Made by a program: the position numbers and the translations under genes
Assembly (NCBI RefSeq): GCF_902729445.1
Contig: NZ_CACVCE010000045.1
Coordinates: 1-64,000 of the forward strand
Direction: 5' to 3'
DNA: 64,000 nt
From: Magnetospirillum sp902729445
GTDB lineage: Bacteria > Pseudomonadota > Alphaproteobacteria > Rhodospirillales > Magnetospirillaceae
Notes under the pieces: generated by a model
The model's database searches: none
Told to the model about the DNA's origin: nothing
What the model saw: only the letters and a program-made list of their open reading frames with translations
Shown: positions 26,050 through 34,275 of the stretch, in pieces
Numbering within the stretch: the stretch's first letter is position 1
Layout: every line of letters starts with the position of its first letter

Positions 26050-27155
26050 ACGGAATTTCCTTGCACGGCGGCGCGAATCAGGGCGATGACCGGAGCGAAC
26101 AGATCCGGGGTGGTGGCGGAAAAGCGCGAGAAGCCGGCCAGGCACGGCTCGGCGAAATCCTTGCGATACATGACGCGGCCGTCAAGGGCGGCGTGAATGG
26201 CGGCGGCGTGGGCGCCGAAGGCGACATGACAGAAATTGCCGGCGCCCTTCAGGACCTGGAAGCCCAGGGCCTCCATCGCGGCCAGGAACAGGGCCTTGCC
26301 GGCCTCGAGACGGGCCACCGAGGCCCGCATGGCCTCGGCGTGGTCCAGCATGCGTTCGAAGGCGTGGACCGCGACGGCGCCGACCTCGTACATCGGACGG
26401 ACCTTGTGCAGCACCCGGGCGACCTCGGGCGAGGCCACGCCATAGCCGATCCGGATCCCGGCCATGCCCCAGGCCTTGCCGGTCGAACGGCACACCACCA
26501 GATGCGGATGGCGGGCGATCGCCGGCACCACGCTGTCGGGATGGAAGGGGTGATAGGCCTCGTCCACCAGCATCAAGGCCCCGGCCTCGCCGGCCGCCGC
26601 GATGATAACCTCCAGCTGCTCGGGCGGGACCACCGTACCGGTCGGGCTGTCGGGATTGGGCAGGCACACCAGCTTGGGGCCTTCGGTCCGGATGGCGTGA
26701 AGCAGGCGCTCGACCGGCAGGACCGGGCCGTCGGAACCCCGTTCGTATTCGATGCCGACGACGCGGGCGCCGTACATGCGGCTGTAGACCGAATACATGG
26801 CGAAGGTCGGCACGGTATGGATGACGGTGTCGCCGGGCTCGACATAGGCCTCAAACACCGAGCGGATCACCCCATCGGAACCGGCGGCCAGCATCAGGTT
26901 GTTGGCCTCGACGCCGACCCAGGCGGCCAGCTTGGCGTAAAGCTGCGCCGATTCGGGATAGGTGCAATAGGCCTCGGCCGGCAGGGCGCGCATCACCTCG
27001 GCCACCACCCGGTTCAGCTCGGGGTCCCAGTTCTCGTTCTTGTCCAGCCACAGCCGCGCCGGGTCGCGCGGGCTTCCGCGGGTCCAGTCGGGACGGGTCA
27101 GTGTCGGGTCGGCAACGGCGGTACGTGGCGCAGGCATCGGATGCGATCGGGTCAT
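26046..27155 (-). CDS. HisC-like PLP aminotransferase (class I/II)
   Basis: A 369-residue fold-type I aminotransferase. It has AAGSDGVIRSV near residue 91, NPDSPTG with Asn167, DEAYHPF with Asp198, and STGKAWGMAGIRIGYG with the PLP Lys at about residue 227. This is the histidinol-phosphate aminotransferase pattern. No other his-biosynthesis gene flanks it here, so it probably aminates a keto sugar or keto cyclitol, or an amino-acid-like phosphate. An open TTG lies at 27179, but the ATG at 27155 is preferred. A possible promoter stands just upstream in the 69-base gap after the ABC transporter gene. Confidence 0.8.
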   Translation of the reverse strand: MTRSHPMPAPRTAVADPTLTRPDWTRGSPRDPARLWLDKNENWDPELNRVVAEVMRALPAEAYCTYPESAQLYAKLAAWVGVEANNLMLAAGSDGVIRSVFEAYVEPGDTVIHTVPTFAMYSVYSRMYGARVVGIEYERGSDGPVLPVERLLHAIRTEGPKLVCLPNPDSPTGTVVPPEQLEVIIAAAGEAGALMLVDEAYHPFHPDSVVPAIARHPHLVVCRSTGKAWGMAGIRIGYGVASPEVARVLHKVRPMYEVGAVAVHAFERMLDHAEAMRASVARLEAGKALFLAAMEALGFQVLKGAGNFCHVAFGAHAAAIHAALDGRVMYRKDFAEPCLAGFSRFSATTPDLFAPVIALIRAAVQGNSV

Positions 27156-27181
27156 GGGGGCTCTTACCGGAGACGCCAAAC

Positions 27182-27210
27182 CTTATCGGCTATTTCTCGG
27201 CCCACGGCAA
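27182..27210 (-). promoter_or_regulatory. Possible internal promoter before the aminotransferase gene
   Basis: On the minus strand TTGCCG (27210-27205) is followed after 17 bases by GATAAG (27187-27182), about 27 bases before the ATG at 27155. A CACGGC/GCCGTG inverted repeat (27203-27216) overlaps the -35 half. This is the only sizeable gap (69 bases) in the run between 49244 and 17798. Matches to the -35 and -10 consensus are 4 of 6 each, so the call is tentative. Confidence 0.35.
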
Positions 27211-27224
27211 GCCGTGCGCCGCTC

Positions 27225-29027
27225 TCACACCACCGCCGGGTCATGGTCGAGCATGGCGCGGAAAGCCGGGCTGCGGCTCGACAGTTCCGAAAACGTGCCG
27301 CTCTCGACCACGCGCCCGTGATCGAGCAGGTACAAGACATCGCATTTGCGGACGGTGCTCAGGCGATGGGCGATGATGACCAGGGTCACCTGGCCGGTCA
27401 GTTCCTCGATGGCGGCCGACACTTCGCGCTCGGTGGCGTTGTCCAGAGCCGAGGTCGCTTCGTCGAGCACCAGCAATTGCGGCTGGTGGTAAAGTGCTCG
27501 CGCGATGCCGATTCGCTGCCGCTGCCCGCCCGACAGCAGCGAGCCGTTCTCGCCCAGCATGGTGTCCAGCCCTTGCGGCAATTTGCGGATGAAATCGGCC
27601 AGCCGCGACTGTTCCAGGGCCCGCCACACCGCGGCATCGTCGATGGCATCGTCGGCCAGTCCGATGGCGACGTTGCGACGGACGCTGTCGTCCAGCAGAT
27701 AGATGAATTGCGGGACATAGCCCAGGGAGCGCTGCCACGCGGCGATGTCGGTCACCGGCGCGCCATCCACCAAAAGCCGGCCCGATTGGGGCTCGAGCAG
27801 ACCCAGGATGATGTCGGCCAGCGTGGTCTTGCCGGCGCCCGAGCCGCCGACCAGGCCGATGGATTGGCCGCGCGCGATGGTCAGGTCGACATGGTCCAGC
27901 GAGGGCCGCTCGGCCCCGGGATAGGTGTAGCTGAGCCCATCCACCCGCACCTCGCGCTCCATCGCCAGCCGGCCCTCGCCCGCGGGCGACGGCAGGGCGG
28001 CGGCCTCCAGGCCGCGATGGTGCGCCAGGACGTTGTTCATCGCCGGGATGTTGAAGCGGATGGTGTTGAGATAAAGCACCAGCTTGTTGAAGGTCGGCAT
28101 CAGCCGGAAGCCGGCCAGGGCGTAAAGCGCCAGCAGCGGCAGCACTTCGACGGTGACGCCCCCCCGGGCCCGGACCATGACCACCGCCACCACGAACGCG
28201 AACACCAGCAGGGTTTCGATGGTCAGGCGGGGTACCTCGACGATGGTCTGGTTGAAGACCTGGATCTGCGACATCTCGTGCCGCAGGCGGACGAAAGCAT
28301 CGACGAAGAACGGCTCGCAACGCCGGACCCGGACTTCCTTGAACCCGCCCAGGCTTTGATTGAGGCCCTGCAAGATGACCGCGTGCAGCGCCTGCGACCG
28401 CCGGCCGCCGCTGGTGATGCGGCGATGGGTGACGACGTAGAAGAACGCCAGTACCGACCCCAGGAACAATCCCATCGCCACGGTGACCACCGGATCGGTC
28501 AGCACCAGCACGGTGAATATCCCCACGACGATCATCCCTTCGGCCACAAGCCGCATGAACGGCTTGAGCACGCCGCGAAAGACATCGTCACAGGCCAGGT
28601 TGATGTTGCGGATCAGCTCGGCGGAATTGTGCTTGAGGTGAAACACATAGGACGCGGTCATGTAGGTCCGCATCAGCTGGCTGGCACCACGGGCCACCGC
28701 ATCCATGATGATGCTGTTCTCGACCCAGGCCGCAAACAGCAGCAGACCGTTCTTCAGCAGATAGAAAAGGGCGACTGCGACGGCCAGGGGCAGCACGATC
28801 TCTTCGCCGTTCACTTCGCCAAGAACGCCCAGACGGTGCGCGAACGGCAGGTGCAGCGGTTGGTCGGGCACCGCGATGGCGTTGACCAGCGGCAGGATCA
28901 GGCCCAAACCGACCATTTCGAACACCGCCGATACCCCCATCAGCGGGATCAGCAGCCACAGCCGTCGGGCACAGCCGTCGGGCAGCAAGCCGATGGAGTC
29001 CCGAACGGCGCGGATCAACCCCTTCAT
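27225..29027 (-). CDS. ABC exporter/flippase (MsbA/PglK type half-transporter)
   Basis: A 600-residue fused transporter. Six membrane helices fill about residues 20-310. The ATPase domain has Walker A GGSGAGKT (394-401), Q-loop YVPQ, signature LSGGQ (498-502), Walker B LLVLDEATS (518-526) and H-loop AHRLST. Proteins of this build flip lipid-linked oligosaccharides (PglK) or lipid A (MsbA) across the inner membrane. The ATG at 29027 overlaps the upstream transferase stop as ATGA. Its place within the glycan genes favours a lipid-linked glycan flippase. Confidence 0.87.
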   Translation of the reverse strand: MKGLIRAVRDSIGLLPDGCARRLWLLIPLMGVSAVFEMVGLGLILPLVNAIAVPDQPLHLPFAHRLGVLGEVNGEEIVLPLAVAVALFYLLKNGLLLFAAWVENSIIMDAVARGASQLMRTYMTASYVFHLKHNSAELIRNINLACDDVFRGVLKPFMRLVAEGMIVVGIFTVLVLTDPVVTVAMGLFLGSVLAFFYVVTHRRITSGGRRSQALHAVILQGLNQSLGGFKEVRVRRCEPFFVDAFVRLRHEMSQIQVFNQTIVEVPRLTIETLLVFAFVVAVVMVRARGGVTVEVLPLLALYALAGFRLMPTFNKLVLYLNTIRFNIPAMNNVLAHHRGLEAAALPSPAGEGRLAMEREVRVDGLSYTYPGAERPSLDHVDLTIARGQSIGLVGGSGAGKTTLADIILGLLEPQSGRLLVDGAPVTDIAAWQRSLGYVPQFIYLLDDSVRRNVAIGLADDAIDDAAVWRALEQSRLADFIRKLPQGLDTMLGENGSLLSGGQRQRIGIARALYHQPQLLVLDEATSALDNATEREVSAAIEELTGQVTLVIIAHRLSTVRKCDVLYLLDHGRVVESGTFSELSSRSPAFRAMLDHDPAVV

Positions 29028-30127
29028 GGCCTTCTCCCTGCCGCCACGATATCCAAGACGCTGTCGGCGACATCTGCCGGCGCGGCCAACACCCGGTTGG
29101 TCTCGGTCCACAGCCGGGTCGCCTCGTGGGCGCTGGCCGCCCTGGCCAGAAGGTCGGGCAATGCCCGGGCCTCGCGGCATTCAAGCGCCAGTTCGGCCAG
29201 GGGCGGTCGGTCGGGCCGATTGTAGGTGTGATACCATGTCACCAACTCGGCATCCATGAACAGATAGAGCCCCACCCCCATCGGCCGGGGCGAGACCCGG
29301 CTGAAGTAGTTGAGGATGTTGAGGCTGGTCGAAAAACAGGTGGTGGCGATGTCGGCGGCACAGACCGATTGCTCGCTCTCCAGGGGGTCGAGGATGGTCT
29401 CGAGCCCGCCGGCCAGCAATTCCAGCGCCCGCAACCTGCGGGCGCCGTCTTCCTTCGGATGCGGCCGCAAGACCACCAGGGCATCGGGAAGAGCGGCCCG
29501 CAACGCTTCGCCCAGGGTGGACAAGGTCCGCCAATATCCGTCGATTTCCAGGAACTGCCCATAGAATCCGACCACCAGGCGATCGTCGGCGACGCCCAGC
29601 CGAGCCCGGGCGGCGGCGCGCATGGCCATGGGATCGGCCGCCGCCGCCAGGGCGCCGAAACGGACATTGCCGACGATCCGGGTTTGAATGCCGGGCACTT
29701 CCTTGTGGGTCAGACGCGCGCTTTCGGCATCGCCGACCAGGAAGGTCGAGGCCACCGGCCCCCAACCCGGATTGACGTCGCCCGGATAATCCTGCAGCGC
29801 GAAGGTGGGAATCGCGCCGGCCGCGGCGGCCAAGGCCTCGTCGATGCCGCGCCCCTGACCGGAAAGGCCGGACAGAATGGCATCGGGCCGGCTGGACCGC
29901 ACCAGATCGGCGGCGAAGGCCAGCACCTCCCCCTCGTCCGATGGCGCCGCCACCACCTCGATGCCGGCGGTGCGCAGAACCTCGAGGGCCGGCATGGCGG
30001 CGGTGACCGTGACCCGCCAACCGGCACGACGGGTCGCCGCCCGCAAAACCGGCAGCAGATGCGCCGCCCCGCCGGTATCGCGGGCGGAAACCAACAGGTG
30101 GAAAGGCGAATCAGGAGAGAAAGGCAT
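29024..30127 (-). CDS. Predicted GT-B-like transferase, function unknown
   Basis: A 367-residue protein with two Rossmann-like halves. The N-terminal half has FHLLVSARDTGGAAHLLPVL and PSDEGEVLAF. The C-terminal half has VVGFYGQF, VVLRPHPKEDG near residue 222 and CFSTSLNILNYF near residue 265. The order DEG, HP, ST resembles the D/E-D/E-G, HP and SS/T motifs of bacterial sialyltransferases, and CMP-nonulosonate is expected from neighbouring genes. The ATG at 30127 overlaps the kinase-like gene by 17 bases. A nonulosonate transferase is a hypothesis only. Confidence 0.5.
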   Translation of the reverse strand: MPFSPDSPFHLLVSARDTGGAAHLLPVLRAATRRAGWRVTVTAAMPALEVLRTAGIEVVAAPSDEGEVLAFAADLVRSSRPDAILSGLSGQGRGIDEALAAAAGAIPTFALQDYPGDVNPGWGPVASTFLVGDAESARLTHKEVPGIQTRIVGNVRFGALAAAADPMAMRAAARARLGVADDRLVVGFYGQFLEIDGYWRTLSTLGEALRAALPDALVVLRPHPKEDGARRLRALELLAGGLETILDPLESEQSVCAADIATTCFSTSLNILNYFSRVSPRPMGVGLYLFMDAELVTWYHTYNRPDRPPLAELALECREARALPDLLARAASAHEATRLWTETNRVLAAPADVADSVLDIVAAGRRP

Positions 30128-31160
30128 CGCGTACCAGTCGGGCCGCGCGGCCCTCGAGTTGCACGAACTTGTCGAACTCGCTTTCGGGCGACGACAAGCC
30201 CCGCTCGATGAAAAGATCCAGCAGCGTCGCCATGCAATGATAGGCGATCTGGCGCATGCCGTCGCCCAGTCCGTCGATCGGTTTGCCGTATCCGGCCGTC
30301 AGGTGGCCCAGGCGCACGAGAAAGACCTCGCGCTCGGGCTGATCGAACAGGCAGAATCGCTGCACGGCATAGGCAAGATCCCATACCGGCGGCGCGAATA
30401 CGTCGGTGCTTTCCTCGAAATCCACCAGCATGGCCGTGCCCGCCCCGTCGTAGAGCACGTTCCCCTGATGAATTTCGCCATGCAGGCATTGGGCGCCCGG
30501 CTGTTGATGCCAGTCGGGGCGGTACTCGGCGCACCAACGCCGCAACCAGTCGCGATTGCGCTCGGCCCAACCGGGCGGAAATCCCAACCGAGGAAACTCA
30601 CCCGGCTCGCACATCATCCCGGCCAGCCGGTCCCGGTGGCCAAGCAGACGGTCGTTGCGCGTTGCCGCCAGACGATGGACCGACGGGGCGACGACCGTAT
30701 CCGCCAAGGCCCGGTGTGCCGCCGCCATCGCCCGTCCGAGCGCGACCAGATCGCCGTCCGAGCCGTCGAAATGGCGCGCCTGCACCAACGGTCTGATATC
30801 GAGGCGCAATTCATGGCCGTGCCACACCAAGGGAATTCCGGCGGCCAGGATCGGGTTGACGGGAACGCCGGCGGCCTGCAATCCATCGACAAGCGCCTTT
30901 TCCAGGGCCGGCGTGCCGATATGCGAGGTGACGCGCAGGAACCACCGGCCTTCCGGGCCGGTCAGGGCATAGCCGCCGATGGCGGTTCCCGCCGCCGCGG
31001 CCGGTGACAAGGCCCGCAATTGCGCCCCCTCGACCGGCAGGACCGGGCGAACCGCCTGGATCACCGCCGCCGCCAGGTCCGCGGCCGGTTCGGTGGCAAA
31101 GGTGATCCGGCCGGGGCAATCGCTGGTTTCCCAGGCATAGGTGATCCGGAACGGCACCAT
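30111..31160 (-). CDS. APH/choline-kinase-like protein with altered catalytic residues
   Basis: A 349-residue protein with the aminoglycoside phosphotransferase fold signature: CLHGEIHQGNVLYD at 225-238 and VDFEES at 246-251. The usual HGDxxxxN catalytic Asp is Glu (HGE, 227-229), DFD is DFE, and the expected N-lobe ATP Lys appears as Arg in RWFLRVTS near residue 76. It may be a weak kinase with changed chemistry or a pseudokinase. The ATG at 31160 shares one base with the NeuB-like stop (TGATG); a GTG at 31163 is also possible. It is tightly linked to the NeuB-like gene. Confidence 0.68.
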   Translation of the reverse strand: MVPFRITYAWETSDCPGRITFATEPAADLAAAVIQAVRPVLPVEGAQLRALSPAAAAGTAIGGYALTGPEGRWFLRVTSHIGTPALEKALVDGLQAAGVPVNPILAAGIPLVWHGHELRLDIRPLVQARHFDGSDGDLVALGRAMAAAHRALADTVVAPSVHRLAATRNDRLLGHRDRLAGMMCEPGEFPRLGFPPGWAERNRDWLRRWCAEYRPDWHQQPGAQCLHGEIHQGNVLYDGAGTAMLVDFEESTDVFAPPVWDLAYAVQRFCLFDQPEREVFLVRLGHLTAGYGKPIDGLGDGMRQIAYHCMATLLDLFIERGLSSPESEFDKFVQLEGRAARLVRDAFLS

Positions 31161-32215
31161 CACGCCGAAGGCCCCTCGAGGGCATGCCAGTCGATCGGCC
31201 GGCCGGCGGCGATGGCACGGCCCAGACGGCGACCGGCGGCCAGATCCCAGCTGCCGACCGGAATGCCCACGGCCGGCCAGGCAAAGCCCACATTCTCGCG
31301 ATCGATGACGTCGCCCGGCCGCAGATCCCGGCGGGCGACCAGGCCGCTGCGGGTGTCCAGGTCACGCGGCTCGCGCGGCAGCGTCGGAAAGCAGCCGATC
31401 GCCTGCCAGCATTCGGTGATTGTCCGCAGCATGTCGGGCAGCCGGCCGATCGGGGCGGCGGTGACGACATCTTGTTCCGCTTCGTCCGGATCGTCGCAGA
31501 CACCTTTCTCGATCAGGTTGGCCCCCAGCGCCACCGCCGCATACATCATCTGCTCGCCACGATAATGGCAAGACAGGCCGACCGGGCAGTCCAGCAGCCT
31601 CTTGTAGGCGGGAATCGCCGCCAGATTATGCTGCTCGGCCGGGGTCGGATTGGCGCCGGGATGATGGTTGACGATGACCCCCGCCGCCCCGTGCCGCCGC
31701 GCCTCTTCCACCGCGCGGACGATTTCCCAGACATACAGACCGCCAGCGTCGAAGATGATCGGCAGACCCGAGCCGGCGCAATGGCGGATCAGCGGCAGAT
31801 GATCGACGTTGTTGCGGGCGATCTTGAGCGCCGCGCCGCCCTGGGCGACCATGAAATCCACCGCCACGGTGTCATAGACGCTGGCGACGAACGGCACCTT
31901 CAGCTCGCGACACAGGCCGGCCACGTCGGCATAGAACGACAGCGGATTGCATTTGCGCTCGATCAGCTGGCGGTAATCCTCGACGCGGCGGCCGTGCGCA
32001 TGGGCATAGGCCGCCTGAATGCCGGTTCCGGCCATGCAGATCTCGGGATCGTGCAGGATTTCGGTCTTGAATACCACCGGGCCGGCGGCGGCGATCCGCC
32101 GTGCGTAGGATCGCGCCTGCTCCAGGGATTGATTGAAGAAGGTTCCCACCTCGGCCATGAACACCGGAGGGTGGCCATCGCCAACCGTGAAACTTCCGAT
32201 CCGCACTTCTGTCAT
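31160..32215 (-). CDS. Divergent NeuB-family synthase (paralogue 2)
   Basis: A 351-residue protein: NeuB-type TIM barrel plus a C-terminal SAF/antifreeze-like domain (GDVIDRENVGFAW, about residue 310 on). Family features kept are KIARNN (Lys131) and GLSCHYRG with His217. The second metal-binding His of NeuB enzymes, in the EKH motif, is Gly here (LIEKGVC, 236-238). The other NeuB in the window (44015-45085) keeps both His residues. It may condense a different substrate or do a different reaction. It overlaps the next transferase gene by ATGA and precedes the altered kinase gene. Confidence 0.75.
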   Translation of the reverse strand: MTEVRIGSFTVGDGHPPVFMAEVGTFFNQSLEQARSYARRIAAAGPVVFKTEILHDPEICMAGTGIQAAYAHAHGRRVEDYRQLIERKCNPLSFYADVAGLCRELKVPFVASVYDTVAVDFMVAQGGAALKIARNNVDHLPLIRHCAGSGLPIIFDAGGLYVWEIVRAVEEARRHGAAGVIVNHHPGANPTPAEQHNLAAIPAYKRLLDCPVGLSCHYRGEQMMYAAVALGANLIEKGVCDDPDEAEQDVVTAAPIGRLPDMLRTITECWQAIGCFPTLPREPRDLDTRSGLVARRDLRPGDVIDRENVGFAWPAVGIPVGSWDLAAGRRLGRAIAAGRPIDWHALEGPSA

Positions 32216-34275
32216 GGTCCTCGGCTCCGCTCCACCATCGAGACCTCCCGGCCCCGTTCATATGCCTGGCGCCACAATACATCACCCTTGTCGGATGCCG
32301 GGATGCCATTGTCACAGACCACCGTGCGCGACCGCCAGGGCTCGACGGCGTCGGCAATGGCCGCCTCGGCGGTCTTGCCGTCCTCTCGTCCCCGCATGTA
32401 TGCCCCGATGATGGCGGCGACCCGTGATCGCCCCTCGCCGTCGCGAAATGGATCGATCAAATCAAGCCATGGCGAATGGTCGCCTAGGCGGGTATCGCCA
32501 CCGGCCACCGCCTCAATGGCGGCCTCGAAGCCGGCGACATCACGGAAGATGACCTGGCCCACCCCGCCGTCCCGGGCGACGGGATGAACGTCGATCCCGG
32601 CAAGGTCCAGGTGCAGGGCCGGGCGGCCGGCGACGGCCGCCAGGAAACCGGCGGAATTGATCGAGGAACACACCGCCAGGTCGCCGGCCCGCGCCACCAC
32701 GCTGACCCGTTCGTCGAACTGGACCCGCAGGCACCGCCCTTCGGCTTCCAGGGACGCCACCACGTCTTGCAGACCCGTCGTCCGCGGCAGGCTGTCATAG
32801 ATGCTTTTCGACTTGATGATGCAGCCCCAGTCGGGATGCGCCCGCAGCAACCCCAGCACCGAGCGGTAGAAATCCACGACATGCCCGAGGGAGTTGCTGG
32901 CTTCCGGCCCGTACGAAGTATCGAGGACGGTCAGCACGAACCGTACATGCGGCGCCAAGGCGGCGCGATAGCCGGCGGCCCGTTGCGCGTCGCCGTCCTG
33001 ATGCCCGTCGCCCATCACGATTCCGACATCGACCATGGTGCGGTAGTCGAGCCGGTGCACGTGGTAGAAGCCGCGATGGTACGGCCCCCAGGAAAAGACC
33101 AGATCGGCCATGCCGAAATGATGCAATGCCACCGGCAATGGGTGAATCGACCAGAAGTTCCACAAGAACACGCCACCTTCGAGCCGCAGGGCCAGGGCCA
33201 GGGCCAGCGTCTGCGGCAGGAACACCCAGCTTTGATAGGCCGCCTTGGCGTTCACCTGCCGGATGAGGGCGCGGTAGGATTCGATCAGCACCGTCAACTG
33301 GCACAGGGTGGTCCAACGCCACAGGGCAACCTTGCCGAGGCGGCGCGGAAACGCCGACGCCGCCAGTCCCAGACAGCCGACGCCGTCGATCAGCGGGCGA
33401 GCCAGGTGATCGGGCAGGAACGCGGCGTCGGCCCAGCCCAAACCCATCGTGCCGGCCCGTTTGCGGGTTGCGTCGTCCAGTGGGGCATCGCGCCGGTTGC
33501 AATAGAGCACGACGCGGGCGGGATCGAGCCCGCTGCCGTCATGCCAGTAAAGGTGGCCGCCAGCCGGATATTGCTCGAATATCCACGCGATGTTCTGCTG
33601 CAAGACGACCCCTTGCCGACGCGCCTCTGGATCGAGCTGGATTTCCGGCCGGGGCACCCGCCGGAACAGACGGCGAATCCATTGGCGCGGGCTTTCCGGC
33701 AAGACCCGCAGCAAAGAGAGAGCGGCCCGCGTCGATGGCAGCGCGACCAGTCGTGCGGCCGGACCCGGATCAAACGGCAGGTGGGCCGCCGTCCAGTCCC
33801 CCAGACAGGGAAAGCGAACCAGGCATTCCACCAAGCGGACATCGCCACCGACCCGCCCGGTCCGATAGGCGCACTCGGCGAACACCGGCAGGATCAGGGC
33901 TTCGCGATTGTAGGCGCAGTAATAGGACCGCATCGCCCGCCGGATGCCGTCGGCCTCACCACGATAGCGGTCGGGGATCCAGCTTTCGCCGTCGTCGTCC
34001 AGCGGCAACGCGTCGGCCAGGGTCAACAGGCGCCATTCCAGCCGCAAACTCAGGGCGCGGCCATGCTCGTCGGTCACCGGCAAGCCGACATCATGGACCT
34101 GCAGGCCCGGCATCACCCCGAACCGGGCCAGGAAATCCAGACATATCCGTGCGCCACGCGATACCGATTCGACGTGCAGGACAATGCCCGCGCCGTGCCG
34201 CAAGAGGGCCAGGGCCAACAATCCGGGCGTCAGGCGCAGCGCCCAGACATGAACGCCGCCGCCGCGCCGGGTCAT
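32212..34275 (-). CDS. Large uncharacterised protein, possible transferase
   Basis: A 687-residue protein that I do not recognise. The N-terminal 250 residues include LPLDDDGESWIPDRY and a Cys-containing CLVRFPCLGDW. The middle has AWIFEQYPAGGHLYWHDGSG and FLWNFWSIHPLPVALHHF. The C-terminal third resembles a GT-B C-lobe: FVLTVLDTSYGPEASNSLGH, WGCIIKSKSIYDS and AVCSSINSAGFLAAVAGRPA. No signal peptide or clear membrane span was seen. It lies between the divergent NeuB and the formyltransferase with ATGA overlaps on both sides, so it likely acts on the same glycan. A transferase role is inference. Confidence 0.45.
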   Translation of the reverse strand: MTRRGGGVHVWALRLTPGLLALALLRHGAGIVLHVESVSRGARICLDFLARFGVMPGLQVHDVGLPVTDEHGRALSLRLEWRLLTLADALPLDDDGESWIPDRYRGEADGIRRAMRSYYCAYNREALILPVFAECAYRTGRVGGDVRLVECLVRFPCLGDWTAAHLPFDPGPAARLVALPSTRAALSLLRVLPESPRQWIRRLFRRVPRPEIQLDPEARRQGVVLQQNIAWIFEQYPAGGHLYWHDGSGLDPARVVLYCNRRDAPLDDATRKRAGTMGLGWADAAFLPDHLARPLIDGVGCLGLAASAFPRRLGKVALWRWTTLCQLTVLIESYRALIRQVNAKAAYQSWVFLPQTLALALALRLEGGVFLWNFWSIHPLPVALHHFGMADLVFSWGPYHRGFYHVHRLDYRTMVDVGIVMGDGHQDGDAQRAAGYRAALAPHVRFVLTVLDTSYGPEASNSLGHVVDFYRSVLGLLRAHPDWGCIIKSKSIYDSLPRTTGLQDVVASLEAEGRCLRVQFDERVSVVARAGDLAVCSSINSAGFLAAVAGRPALHLDLAGIDVHPVARDGGVGQVIFRDVAGFEAAIEAVAGGDTRLGDHSPWLDLIDPFRDGEGRSRVAAIIGAYMRGREDGKTAEAAIADAVEPWRSRTVVCDNGIPASDKGDVLWRQAYERGREVSMVERSRGP

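Noticed and set aside
28156..28162. Run of seven C in the ABC transporter gene as a phase-variation site
   Set aside because: Seven bases in the middle of the gene, in GC-rich DNA, is weak evidence, and the position is not typical of switching tracts.
26061..29225. A 1054-residue plus-strand frame antisense to the aminotransferase and ABC transporter genes
   Set aside because: The composition is shadow-like and there are no domains, whereas the minus strand encodes Walker motifs and a PLP Lys site.
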